Positions 15,683 to 24,437 of a stretch of DNA of 31,716 bases are shown in pieces (positions within the stretch are counted from its first letter, which is position 1; each line of letters opens with the position of its first letter). Made by a program: the position numbers and the translations under genes. Source of the DNA: Glaesserella parasuis (GTDB lineage: Bacteria; Pseudomonadota; Gammaproteobacteria; Enterobacterales; Pasteurellaceae); NCBI RefSeq assembly GCF_002015085.1, contig NZ_MUXW01000053.1:1-31716 (forward strand). The letters are read 5' to 3'. The notes under the pieces were generated by a model. The model was not told the origin of the DNA, searched no databases, and saw only the letters and a program-made list of their open reading frames with translations.

Positions 15683-16423
15683 CTATTTACTTAATTTTGC
15701 GAGTTCACGCACCCAAGGGCGTTTGCGTTCATCTTGAAGTAATGCACTGCGATAACGCACAATGCTTAACCAAATCATAAAGATCATTGAGCCAAAAATC
15801 GCCAATAATAATGGGATTAACATTTCGGTTGCCATTGAAGGCTTATCAAATTTAGTGATGGTTGCCCCTTGGTGTAGCGTGTTCCACCATTCCACAGAGA
15901 AGTGGATAATCGGTAAGTTGATTACGCCTACCATTGAAAGTACACCAGCCGCTTTTGCACCCGTATTTTTATCTTGGAAAGCAGAATAGAGTGCCATTAC
16001 GCCAAGATAGAGAAAAAATAGTACTAAGGCAGAGGTTAAACGTGCGTCCCATACCCACCAAGTTCCCCACATCGGTTTGCCCCAAATTGCTCCTGTCACA
16101 AGAGAAAGAAAGGCAAAGACCATTCCAATTGGTGCCATTGAGATCATTGCTAGATGTGCTTGGCGAATTTGCCATACCGCTGCAATAAGTGCAGCAACTG
16201 CCATTGAGCCATAAACACCCATCGACCAAATTGCCACTGGAACGTGAATGAAAATAATGCGATAGCTATCGCCTTGTTGATAATCTTTTGGGGCGAATGC
16301 CAAACCAATAATAAATGCTGCTGAAAGCAATAAAAAACTTAAGACTGCAAGCCAAGGCTGCACCTTCCCTAGCAAGTGGTACTGTGTTTCAGACTTTGCG
16401 TAAGGGTGTAACCATTTCCACAT
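15683..16423 (-). CDS. ccmC: Haem handling protein CcmC
   Basis: A 246-residue inner-membrane protein with six hydrophobic segments. It carries the tryptophan-rich periplasmic WWD motif GTWWVWDARLTS near residue 120, and two conserved periplasmic His residues, in IFIHVPVAIWS and INLPIIHFSVEWWNTLHQ. CcmC is known to attach haem to the chaperone CcmE. The gene follows ccmB with a 46-base gap containing an uptake-signal core, and ccmD follows after 8 bases. The length and motifs are as expected. Confidence 0.95.
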   Translation of the reverse strand: MWKWLHPYAKSETQYHLLGKVQPWLAVLSFLLLSAAFIIGLAFAPKDYQQGDSYRIIFIHVPVAIWSMGVYGSMAVAALIAAVWQIRQAHLAMISMAPIGMVFAFLSLVTGAIWGKPMWGTWWVWDARLTSALVLFFLYLGVMALYSAFQDKNTGAKAAGVLSMVGVINLPIIHFSVEWWNTLHQGATITKFDKPSMATEMLIPLLLAIFGSMIFMIWLSIVRYRSALLQDERKRPWVRELAKLSK

Positions 16424-16469
16424 AAAAACTCCAAGTTATTACAAAAAATAGGGTTCAAATTACCGCTTG

Positions 16470-17132
16470 TTACTGTAAACTAACCCTTAACGCCCCTGCG
16501 ATTGCAAAAGGCGAAAAGGTTAATGAGAGGGCTAACATTGCCCCTAAAATAGCCAATTGCCCTGTATATCCCATATTTAAGGTTGAGGCTTCTAACACGG
16601 CGGCAGCGAAGATCAATACAGGTAGAAAGAGCGGTAAGATCAATAAACTGAGTAGCGTACCACCTTTTCTCAACCCCACCGTTAAAGCAACCCCGATTGC
16701 GCCAAGACAACTTAAAATCGGTGTACCTAACAATAGGGTTAAAACCAATGCCCACCAGACTTCTGTTTCAAGGGAAAGTAAAACCGCCGTAATCGGTGAA
16801 AGCAGAATTAAAGGCAAACCTGTTAATAGCCAGTGGGCAATCACTTTCGCTAACGCCACTTGTGGCAATCCGACGGGTAGCAACATCAACTGTTCTAATG
16901 AGCCGTCTAAATAATCATCACGAAATAGTCGCTCAAAAGAGAGAAGAGCGGAAAGCACCGCTGCAACCCAAGCTGTTCCAGAGGCTATTTTAGCGAGTAA
17001 CTCAGGATTAGGGCCCATTAAAAGCGGAAACATTGTGATAATAATCAAGAAAAACCATAAAGGGTTTAAAATTTCCGCAGGTTTACGAAAGGCTATGGTT
17101 AATTCTCGTTGGATAATAGTCAGTAAAATCAT
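16470..17132 (-). CDS. ccmB: Haem exporter permease CcmB
   Basis: A 220-residue inner-membrane protein with six predicted membrane segments. The start (MILLTIIQRELTIAFRKPAEILNPLWFFLI) and the conserved SFERLFRDDYLDGSLEQLMLLP loop are hallmarks of CcmB, the membrane partner of the CcmA ATPase. The CcmAB complex uses ATP to free holo-CcmE from CcmC/CcmD. The ATG lies 9 bases after the ccmA stop codon. The stop codon is followed immediately by an uptake-signal core at 16462-16470. Confidence 0.95.
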   Translation of the reverse strand: MILLTIIQRELTIAFRKPAEILNPLWFFLIIITMFPLLMGPNPELLAKIASGTAWVAAVLSALLSFERLFRDDYLDGSLEQLMLLPVGLPQVALAKVIAHWLLTGLPLILLSPITAVLLSLETEVWWALVLTLLLGTPILSCLGAIGVALTVGLRKGGTLLSLLILPLFLPVLIFAAAVLEASTLNMGYTGQLAILGAMLALSLTFSPFAIAGALRVSLQ

Positions 17133-17141
17133 AGGGTTATT

Positions 17142-17768
17142 TTATACTTTAAATGGATCTAACGATAACAATTGAACTTTGTCACTTTCTGCGGTTTGAT
17201 GGCTGGTAAAAATCACCATTCCCCCTTGCTCACAATGTTGCTCGATATGGGCGATCAGTTCCGACACCCCTTTTTTATCAATGGCAGTAAAAGGCTCATC
17301 TAAAATCCATAACATCGCTTTAGTCAGCCATAATTTTGCTAATGCCACTCGACGTTGTTGCCCTGCCGACAAATGCGAACAAGGCAAATCCTCTCGCCCA
17401 ATTAACGATACTTTTCCTAAGGCATTCCAAAGGGCTTCATCATCTAAAGGCAATCCCTGAATTTTTTGGAAAAAACGCAAATTTTCCCAAGCGGTCAGTT
17501 CAGGCTTAACTCCTGCGTGATGCCCTAAGTAAAAGAGATTAGCGTAGTATTGCTCTCGCTGTTGCTGGATTTTAATTCCATTCCACTGCACTTCGCCTTC
17601 TACCGCCACCGCAAGCCCAGCTAAAATCCTCAATAGACTGGTTTTTCCGATACCGTTATGCCCTTCAATTTGCCACCATTGACCACTTGAAATAGTTAAT
17701 GAACAGCCTTCAAATAAACGAGTTTCACCACGTTCACAGGCAATATTAATGAGCGAAAGTTGATCCAT
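17142..17768 (-). CDS. ccmA: Cytochrome c biogenesis ATP-binding protein CcmA
   Basis: A 208-residue ABC ATPase with all canonical motifs. Walker A is GHNGIGKTSLLR (36-47), the signature is LSAGQQRRVALAKLWL, and Walker B is LWILDEPFTAID. The H-loop is FTSHQTA. The LSAGQQRR form and the short length identify CcmA. It powers release of haem-loaded CcmE with CcmB. The ATG directly abuts the hda stop codon (TAA then ATG, no gap), so ccmA is translationally coupled to hda. An imperfect uptake signal is inside the gene near 17489. Confidence 0.95.
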   Translation of the reverse strand: MDQLSLINIACERGETRLFEGCSLTISSGQWWQIEGHNGIGKTSLLRILAGLAVAVEGEVQWNGIKIQQQREQYYANLFYLGHHAGVKPELTAWENLRFFQKIQGLPLDDEALWNALGKVSLIGREDLPCSHLSAGQQRRVALAKLWLTKAMLWILDEPFTAIDKKGVSELIAHIEQHCEQGGMVIFTSHQTAESDKVQLLSLDPFKV

Positions 17769-18479
17769 TTAAAGTCCTAAAATTTCTTTGACAAAAGGAA
17801 GTGTAAGCTTACGTTGAGCCTGTAATGAGGCGTGATCTAACAACGTCAATTTATGCATTAGGGCTTGTAAATCACGATCTAACCGCTTGAGCAGGAAGTT
17901 TGCCACTTCATCTGAAAGCTCTAACCCTTTATTGCGTGCATTACGTTGCAAAATAATACGTTTCTGCTCATCATCAAGATCCGCCAAACGATACACCTCG
18001 CCCCAAGTTAAGCGAGAACGCAGGTCAGGCAAGCGAATTGCTAATTGATGTGGCGGACAATCGGCACTGATTAACAATAATGTTTTCTTACCTTGATTAA
18101 ACAACCCTTGCTGTTCACGAATCTGATTAAACAGATCAAAAATAGCCAATTCCCACTCTTCATCACCTGCCACCGCTTGTATATCATCAAGACAAACCAC
18201 ATCAAGTTGATCCGCATTATCCAATACCGTAGGGGCGAAGTAATGGGATTTATCCAACGGAATATAGGTTGCTGATTGTTGATTAAGCAAATAATGATTA
18301 CTCACCGCCTTGAGTAAATGGCTCTTGCCACTGCTCTTACCGCCCCAGATATAAAAAAAAGGTTGCTGAACATCTACAAAATTTTGGCGTAGCGAACCCA
18401 ACAGCAATAAACTGTTTTCGGCGTAAAAGTTGTCGAAAGTATCATCATTAATTTGATGGATCGGTAATGTCAGTTGCAA
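17769..18479 (-). CDS. hda: DnaA regulatory inactivator Hda (non-ATG start)
   Basis: A 236-residue AAA+ protein that, with the DNA-loaded sliding clamp, stimulates ATP hydrolysis by DnaA and so prevents re-initiation of replication. The N-terminal clamp-binding motif is QLTLPI (residues 2-7). Walker A is GGKSSGKSHLL, Walker B is VVCLDDIQAVAGDEEWE, and the C-terminal AAA+ lid has LLKRLDRDLQALM and QRKLTLPFVKEILGL, as in E. coli Hda. The first possible start near the clamp motif is TTG at 18477-18479. No ATG or GTG occurs upstream in frame, and no Shine-Dalgarno is visible. The preceding codons encode Asp-Asn-Thr, similar to Asn-Thr near the start of E. coli Hda, so an even rarer upstream start is possible. 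ccmA abuts its stop codon. Confidence 0.92.
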   Translation of the reverse strand: MQLTLPIHQINDDTFDNFYAENSLLLLGSLRQNFVDVQQPFFYIWGGKSSGKSHLLKAVSNHYLLNQQSATYIPLDKSHYFAPTVLDNADQLDVVCLDDIQAVAGDEEWELAIFDLFNQIREQQGLFNQGKKTLLLISADCPPHQLAIRLPDLRSRLTWGEVYRLADLDDEQKRIILQRNARNKGLELSDEVANFLLKRLDRDLQALMHKLTLLDHASLQAQRKLTLPFVKEILGL

Positions 18480-18524
18480 TGTGTTATCTAAGAAAAAATT
18501 TTTGCAAAGAATAGCGGAAAAATG

Positions 18525-18548
18525 AAAGGTTGAGAAGTCTCAACCTTT
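18525..18548 (-). terminator. Terminator after pnuC
   Basis: A perfect 10-base stem (AAAGGTTGAG at 18525-18534, CTCAACCTTT at 18539-18548) with a 4-base loop. On the minus strand it is followed by CATTTTTCC. It lies 22 bases past the pnuC stop codon and separates it from hda. Confidence 0.8.
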
Positions 18549-18570
18549 GATTTATAAGAGATTTTATTTA

Positions 18571-19254
18571 TTAGGCTTTTTGTAGTTTTGTCCAATTATA
18601 ATATCCATAAAGGGAATTTAATAAATATGCAGAATACATTATGTACATTGATGGATTTTCTGCCCAAAGAATGATAGAGAGAATATTTAAGGCAATCCAT
18701 AGTAGCCACTGTTCACGATAACGTAGTAACATTAATGCTTGAGCCGCAACCACAATAATTGTAGTTAAACCATCTAAACCTGTCGAACTGCCACCAGCGG
18801 CCTTCAAGGCTTGAACTAATAATAATGTTCCAATGACCATAAAAGTTAATAATCCAGTCCATCCTTTAATAGTTAATGCTTTTGTGATCACCGCCTCACT
18901 TCCTTCGGCTTTTTGCATATTTTGTTTCCAAAGGAAATAGCCTATAAATTGCGCAGGGATATAAACATAGAGCGTTGTATTCATTTCACCAAGGAAATTT
19001 GCACCCCATGCAACGTAGAAATAGCTGTATGCAAAAATTAAACCGAAGAAATAATTGCTGATTTTTCCTTTACTAACAAAAACATTACAGATAATACCTG
19101 AAATACCTGCCACCATTCCAATGATAGAATCGGGGTAGTAAATATATACGCCAATTTGAGCTGCAATAAATAAGAAAAGCCAAGCTACCTCAAAGGGTTT
19201 CCAGCCACTAAAAAATTCTTCTTTTAATTGGTTTATAAGTATTGGATAATTCAT
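18571..19254 (-). CDS. pnuC: PnuC-family nicotinamide riboside transporter
   Basis: A 227-residue membrane protein with about seven hydrophobic segments. It matches the PnuC family: start region with FFSGWKPFEVAWLFLFIAAQ, SKGKISNYFFGLIFAYSYFYVAWG in the middle, and the closing LRYREQWLLWIALNILSIILWAENPSMYIMYSAYLLNSLYGYYNW, in which the Trp and Asn residues line the substrate site in known structures. PnuC moves nicotinamide riboside down its gradient and trapping is by a kinase (NadR). In Pasteurellaceae that cannot make NAD from scratch this route is essential. An AGGAG precedes the ATG. A 7-base inverted repeat (19264-19270 and 19286-19292) lies just upstream. The gene stands alone between terminators. 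Confidence 0.93.
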   Translation of the reverse strand: MNYPILINQLKEEFFSGWKPFEVAWLFLFIAAQIGVYIYYPDSIIGMVAGISGIICNVFVSKGKISNYFFGLIFAYSYFYVAWGANFLGEMNTTLYVYIPAQFIGYFLWKQNMQKAEGSEAVITKALTIKGWTGLLTFMVIGTLLLVQALKAAGGSSTGLDGLTTIIVVAAQALMLLRYREQWLLWIALNILSIILWAENPSMYIMYSAYLLNSLYGYYNWTKLQKA

Positions 19255-19393
19255 AATGACTCCTAGAATATAGTCTGATTTCTTGTATTCTATCTAAATT
19301 TTGTAAGAAATGTATAACATAAATTATATTTCTGAGAACTAGCTCACAAAATTTACTATTCAACCTAATCTCTCTAAATTATTAGAATGTATA

Positions 19394-21175
19394 TTATTCA
19401 CTAAATTGCATTTGATATAGCTGTTTATAAGCACCTCCTTTTTCCAGCAAGACTTTGTGTGATCCTCGTTCGATAATATCTCCCTGATCCACCACTAAAA
19501 TCTCATCGGCGTTTTCAATGGTAGACAAACGGTGAGCAATCACTAAAACAGTGCGATCTTTTTGTAGTTCATCAAGGGCTGCTTGAATTGCACGCTCTGA
19601 TTCGGTATCTAACGCTGAAGTAGCTTCATCTAAGACTAAAACAGGAGAATTTCTCAATAAGGCACGGGCAATCGCCAAACGCTGACGCTGTCCACCAGAT
19701 AGACTTACCCCGTTTTCACCAATTACTGTATCCAAGCCTTGTGGCATTTTTTCGATAAATTCCATCGCATAAGCGGCTTTAGCTGCAGCTTCGATCTGCT
19801 CACGACTGTATTTGTCTTTAGCTGCATAGGCAATGTTATTCGCAATGGTGTCGTTAAATAGATGAACCTGTTGAGAAACAATTGCACACTGTTCACGCAA
19901 ATTGTTTAAAGTATACTCTTGAATTTTATGATCATCAAGATAAATATTGCCCGAATCAATTTCATAAAAACGGGTAATCAAATTCGCAATGGTCGATTTC
20001 CCTGAGCCTGAACGCCCAACTAACGCTAAGGTTTTCCCTGCAGGTAAATTAAACGAGATATTTTTTAAAGCGGGTTGTTCTTTACCAAAATAAGTAAAGG
20101 TAACGTTTTCAAAACGAATGTCGCCTTTGGCTCGTTCAATTTGATAAGTGCCTTCATTTTTTTCTGTTGGTAAATCAAATAAGGTAAAGAGCGTTTGGCT
20201 TGCCGCCATTCCTCGTTGGAACTGGGCATTAACGTTGGTTAAAGTTTTTAATGGACGTAGAATTCCCATCAACGCCCCTATAACCGCAGCAAATTCCCCT
20301 GCCGTTAAATCATCACCAATAATTTCAGGCGAACCTGCGACAAAAAGCACCACCGCTAAGGCTAGAGAAGCGATCACTTGAATAATCGGATCGGCAATCG
20401 CACTTGCTGCCATCATTTTCATTCCTTTGCGACGCATATCGTTACTGGTATGGTTGAAGCGTTCTTCTTCGACTTTCTGTCCGCCAAACGATAACACCAC
20501 TTTATGTCCACGCAACATCTGTTCGGCACTTTCGGTCATGCTTCCCATAGATTCTTGCATATTACGGCTGAGTTTACGAAAGCGTTTTGACACAACTCGG
20601 ATTAATACCGCAATCACAGGGCCAATGATGAAAAGAACAAGGGATAAACGCCAGCTATAATAAAACATTGTTGTGACGAGAAAGACAATGTAGATCCCTT
20701 CTCGGATCACGCTTTGCAACGCATTTGCCGAAGAACTTGCTACTTGCTCAGAATCATAGGTAATACGGGAAAGTAATCTTCCTGAAGAGTTTTGGTCAAA
20801 AAATGTTACAGGCATAAACATTAAATGCTTAAATACTTTTTGACGCATTGTCATCACAACTTTACCAGACACCCACGCCAAACAGTAGGCAGAAATAAAG
20901 CTGGTGATACCACGAGCAAAAATTAAGCCTACGACAATAAATGCCATCACTTTTAAAAAGTTACGATCAGAGTCAACGCCAAAGCCTTCATCAATCAAAG
21001 GTTTAAGCATTGTGATCAAGTATGCATCGGCAGCAGCGTTAAATATCATTGCCACCATTGCCACAATAATCCCTATTTTAAAAAGGGAAATCATAGGCCA
21101 TAGGCGTTTAAATGTCTGCCAAGTAGAGTGGTCTTGAGTTATATCATCAAGAGAAAAAGGATTTTTATTTGCCAT
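19394..21175 (-). CDS. msbA: Lipid A export permease/ATP-binding protein MsbA
   Basis: A 593-residue half-transporter ABC exporter that flips lipid A-core across the inner membrane. The N-terminal 330 residues hold six membrane helices, with the MPVTFFDQNSSGRLLSRITYDSEQV coupling helix typical of MsbA. The ATPase domain shows Walker A GRSGSGKS, signature LSGGQRQRLAIARALL, Walker B VLVLDEATSALD and H-loop VIAHRLST. The sequence follows E. coli MsbA closely. lpxK, which often follows msbA, is not downstream; the next gene is pnuC. It is divergent from sppA across about 217 bases. Confidence 0.96.
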   Translation of the reverse strand: MANKNPFSLDDITQDHSTWQTFKRLWPMISLFKIGIIVAMVAMIFNAAADAYLITMLKPLIDEGFGVDSDRNFLKVMAFIVVGLIFARGITSFISAYCLAWVSGKVVMTMRQKVFKHLMFMPVTFFDQNSSGRLLSRITYDSEQVASSSANALQSVIREGIYIVFLVTTMFYYSWRLSLVLFIIGPVIAVLIRVVSKRFRKLSRNMQESMGSMTESAEQMLRGHKVVLSFGGQKVEEERFNHTSNDMRRKGMKMMAASAIADPIIQVIASLALAVVLFVAGSPEIIGDDLTAGEFAAVIGALMGILRPLKTLTNVNAQFQRGMAASQTLFTLFDLPTEKNEGTYQIERAKGDIRFENVTFTYFGKEQPALKNISFNLPAGKTLALVGRSGSGKSTIANLITRFYEIDSGNIYLDDHKIQEYTLNNLREQCAIVSQQVHLFNDTIANNIAYAAKDKYSREQIEAAAKAAYAMEFIEKMPQGLDTVIGENGVSLSGGQRQRLAIARALLRNSPVLVLDEATSALDTESERAIQAALDELQKDRTVLVIAHRLSTIENADEILVVDQGDIIERGSHKVLLEKGGAYKQLYQMQFSE

Positions 21176-21392
21176 TTTTTATACTTTCTGATCAATCATA
21201 GTTTCCCATTCTAAAACTAAATGTTCATTCTGCCAAATATTCATTTCAAAGAAAAAATCAGATAGAATTATTAAAGAGACATATTTTTATCTATGCTTAC
21301 AAAAGCACAATCAAATCTAGTTTTTGAAAGGATTATATTTCCTTACTATTTTATGATGGCTTAATAGCCCTCTTCACTTCTAAGGATTTTTT

Positions 21393-23261
21393 ATGCTACA
21401 TCTACTCAAAGGGGCTTATCGTCTATTTCGTTGTATTCGAGAATTTGTGATAAGTCTGGTATTTATTTTATTTGTGATGTTAGTAGGGTTTGCTTTTATG
21501 GCGTTATGGTCAAGTGATGCTGCTAACAGCAAAACACCTGTCGAATTTAGTAAAGGGGCTTTATTACTCAATTTAGATGGTTATTTAGCGGATAATCACG
21601 ATGAATTTAGTGATTTTAATCGCTTTTTACGTTCTGAATTAGGTGGTTCAAATGAGCCGATTAAAATATCAACTTTTGATGTAGTGCGTGCAATAAAGAA
21701 AGCACAGTATGATGAAAAAATTACAGGATTAGTGCTTGATTTAAGTTATTTTGAAGGGGGCGATATTCCTTCTTTAACCTTTGTAGGCAAAGAGATTGAG
21801 CGTTTTAAACAATCAAATAAACCTGTGATTGCAATTGGTGAAGGATATAGCCAACAACAATATTACATTGCGAGTTATGCGGATAAAATTTATCTAAACA
21901 AAGCAGGATTTGTTGATTTACACGGTTTAAATTATTCCACTCTCTATTTCAAGTCGTTGCTAGACAAGATTGAAGTCGTTCCGCATATTTTCCGTGTTGG
22001 AACCTATAAGTCTGCCGTTGAACCGTTTTTGCGTGATGATATGTCGGCAGAAGCTCGTCAAAATGCTCAATTATGGCTATCTCAATTATGGGCAAATTTC
22101 AGCAGTGCGATTGCTAAAAATCGCCAGATTGATGCAAACACAATAGTGCCAGAAGCAAACCGTTTAATCGCTCAATATAAAGCTGTGAAAGGTGATGATG
22201 CTCAATATGCCTTAATGCAAAAATGGGTGACGGACGTGGCAACACATCGTCAAATTCGTCTTGACTTGATTGAGCAATTTGGTGAAGATCAAGACGGAAA
22301 CTATAACCATATCGACTTTTTTGACTATTCTTTGTCGTTATCTGACCGCTTTAATGTGGTAGGCAAGGATAAAATCGCTATTGTGAATGTTGAAGGGGCG
22401 ATTGTGTTAGGGGAAAGCGATGATGAAGTTGCTGGCAGTGATACGATTGTAAAATTGCTGAGAAAAGCTCGCGAAGATGATGAAGTGCGAGGCGTAGTGT
22501 TGCGGATTAATAGCCCTGGTGGAAGTGCGATGGCATCGGAATTAATTCGCCAAGAGGTTGAAGATTTGCAACAAGTGGGGAAACCTGTTGTTGCATCAAT
22601 GGGCGGAATGGCTGCTTCGGGTGGTTACTGGATTGCGGCAACAAGCGATAAAATCATTGCAAGCCCAACAACTTTGACAGGCTCTATCGGTATTTTTGGT
22701 TTAGCTGTCAGTTTTGAGAAAACCGCAAAAAAACTTGGTGTGAGTGAAGATGGTGTTAGTACATCGCCTTTTGCAAAACAAACCGCATTAAAACCGTTAT
22801 CAAAAGAGCAAAGTGAGTTAATTCAAATTAGTATTGAAAATGGCTACAACCGTTTCCTTGAGTTAGTTAGCAAGGGGCGAAAAATGTCGAAAGGTGATGT
22901 AGATAAAGTGGCTCAAGGGCAAGTGTGGCTTGGAGAAAGTGCCTTTGAAAAAGGGCTTGTTGATGAGTTGGGTGATTTTGATGATGCTTATCACGCTTTA
23001 ACAATCTTAATCAATGAAAAACGTAAAACGAAAGGAGAAGCGGAAATTGAACATTTTAGTACACAATGGTTAATTGATGAAAGTGATGATTTGATGAGCC
23101 AAGTAATGCGTGATTTCAAATTGCAATTACAATTAAAAGCTGTGGAATGGTTGAATTTGCCTTTGCCTCAACAAACTCAGCAACAGCTTGGTATGTTGGC
23201 AAGATTTAATGATCCTAAGCAGAGTTATCTCTACTGTTTAAATTGTGGTAGTGTGAAGTAG
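21393..23261 (+). CDS. sppA: Signal peptide peptidase SppA (protease IV, 67K type)
   Basis: A 622-residue inner-membrane serine protease that degrades cleaved signal peptides. One N-terminal membrane helix (about residues 17-39) anchors a periplasmic double-repeat domain. The Ser-Lys dyad is visible: Lys206 in VGTYKSAVEPF of the first repeat and Ser409 in SMGGMAASGGYW of the second, equivalent to Lys209 and Ser409 in E. coli. RINSPGGSAMAS and TGSIGIFG complete the active-site framework. AAGGA precedes the ATG. It is divergent from msbA and followed by rodZ on the same strand after 134 bases. Confidence 0.95.
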   Translation: MLHLLKGAYRLFRCIREFVISLVFILFVMLVGFAFMALWSSDAANSKTPVEFSKGALLLNLDGYLADNHDEFSDFNRFLRSELGGSNEPIKISTFDVVRAIKKAQYDEKITGLVLDLSYFEGGDIPSLTFVGKEIERFKQSNKPVIAIGEGYSQQQYYIASYADKIYLNKAGFVDLHGLNYSTLYFKSLLDKIEVVPHIFRVGTYKSAVEPFLRDDMSAEARQNAQLWLSQLWANFSSAIAKNRQIDANTIVPEANRLIAQYKAVKGDDAQYALMQKWVTDVATHRQIRLDLIEQFGEDQDGNYNHIDFFDYSLSLSDRFNVVGKDKIAIVNVEGAIVLGESDDEVAGSDTIVKLLRKAREDDEVRGVVLRINSPGGSAMASELIRQEVEDLQQVGKPVVASMGGMAASGGYWIAATSDKIIASPTTLTGSIGIFGLAVSFEKTAKKLGVSEDGVSTSPFAKQTALKPLSKEQSELIQISIENGYNRFLELVSKGRKMSKGDVDKVAQGQVWLGESAFEKGLVDELGDFDDAYHALTILINEKRKTKGEAEIEHFSTQWLIDESDDLMSQVMRDFKLQLQLKAVEWLNLPLPQQTQQQLGMLARFNDPKQSYLYCLNCGSVK

Positions 23262-23395
23262 TTGAACGAACGAGACAAATAGCGTTCGTATACTCTAGCT
23301 AATTTAGGGAAATTCACTTTGATTAATGAATTGAGGATTGCAAAACAAGCTATACCTCTTTAAACTTCTCACCTAATTTTTATATAGAAAAAGCA

Positions 23396-24436
23396 ATGAC
23401 AATGACAGAAACAATGACACTTTCTTTAGGACAACAGCTAAAAAATGCTCGTGAAGCATTAAATCTGACGATTGAGGATGTAGCTCGAAAAACAAATCTG
23501 AAAAAAATCCACCTTGAAGCGATAGAAAATGATATTTTTATTTTGCCAAGCGTGCCGCCAGCTTTCGTGCGTGGTTATGTGCGTAATTATGTACGTTTTC
23601 TGCGTTTGCCTGAAACACTTGTAAATTCAGTGAATTACGGCGAAGTGACAATTCCAAAAGAGGTCCGAAAAGCAGCACCTATTGCGGTTAAAAACCATAA
23701 GTCGCAAATGCGTTGGGTAAAAGGGCTGACGTGGATTGTGTTGTTAAGTGCAGTAGGGATGACGTTAGCTTGGTGGTGGCAAGAGCATCAGAAAGATCAG
23801 GCTAACCGTGAGCAGTTGATTGTGAACACCACTGAAGCAACAGCTAAAGTTGCCGAAGAGCCTCAACAAGCGGTAACATTGCCTGCTGAAAATGCAGTGC
23901 CAGCAACACCTGCAACAGTAGCAGAAAGCAGCACGCCTGTTGCTGTAGAGCAAGCTGAGCCAGTTCAATCTGTTCAAACTGAGCCTGTGCTTATACAAAC
24001 AGAAGTTACGCCTCCTGTTCAAACAGGTAGCTCAAGAATTTCAATGGTTATTTCGCCTAATTCAGGAAATGTTACACCACAAGTTTCGACAGAAATAGCT
24101 GTACCAACTCAAACTGAGCAGCCACTTAATATTCTGCAAGCAACTCAAACAGAAGCAAGCAATCAAACGGAAGAACCAGCACAAACGGCGGTAGAGGAAG
24201 AGCTGAGAATTGAGATTACGGGTGCTGAAAGCTGGATTACTGTGCGTACTGCACAAAATAAACGATTAGCAGAAAGACTTTATAAGGCAGGTGAAGTACT
24301 AAGTTTTAACGATAACGAACAATATCGTTTAACTGTGGGTGCGCCTGCTAATGTCAAAATTTATTACAAAGGGCAAGTTGTTCCATTGAAAGTAGATGGA
24401 CGAGTTGCACGTTTCAAATTACCTTTAGCGGAATAA
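23396..24436 (+). CDS. rodZ: Cytoskeleton protein RodZ
   Basis: A 346-residue bitopic membrane protein that links MreB filaments to the cell-wall elongation machinery. The N-terminal cytoplasmic helix-turn-helix domain (residues 9-85, with LGQQLKNAREALNLTIEDVARKTN) binds MreB in homologues. A membrane helix follows at about 110-127 (LTWIVLLSAVGMTLAWWW). A Pro/Gln/Thr-rich periplasmic linker (about 140-265) contains many QTE/QTG repeats. The C-terminal beta domain (ITGAESWITVRTAQNKRL...VGAPANVKIYYKGQVV) is the RodZ C-terminal domain. Three in-frame ATGs (23396, 23402, 23414) lie close together, so the exact start is uncertain. ispG starts one base after its stop, as I recall for rodZ-ispG elsewhere. 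Confidence 0.93.
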   Translation: MTMTETMTLSLGQQLKNAREALNLTIEDVARKTNLKKIHLEAIENDIFILPSVPPAFVRGYVRNYVRFLRLPETLVNSVNYGEVTIPKEVRKAAPIAVKNHKSQMRWVKGLTWIVLLSAVGMTLAWWWQEHQKDQANREQLIVNTTEATAKVAEEPQQAVTLPAENAVPATPATVAESSTPVAVEQAEPVQSVQTEPVLIQTEVTPPVQTGSSRISMVISPNSGNVTPQVSTEIAVPTQTEQPLNILQATQTEASNQTEEPAQTAVEEELRIEITGAESWITVRTAQNKRLAERLYKAGEVLSFNDNEQYRLTVGAPANVKIYYKGQVVPLKVDGRVARFKLPLAE

Positions 24437-24437
24437 T

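Noticed and set aside
23266..23289. ACGAACG/CGTTCGT inverted repeat just after sppA as a terminator.
   Set aside because: Only a 7-base stem, a 10-base loop and no T-tract. It could be a weak structure or chance.
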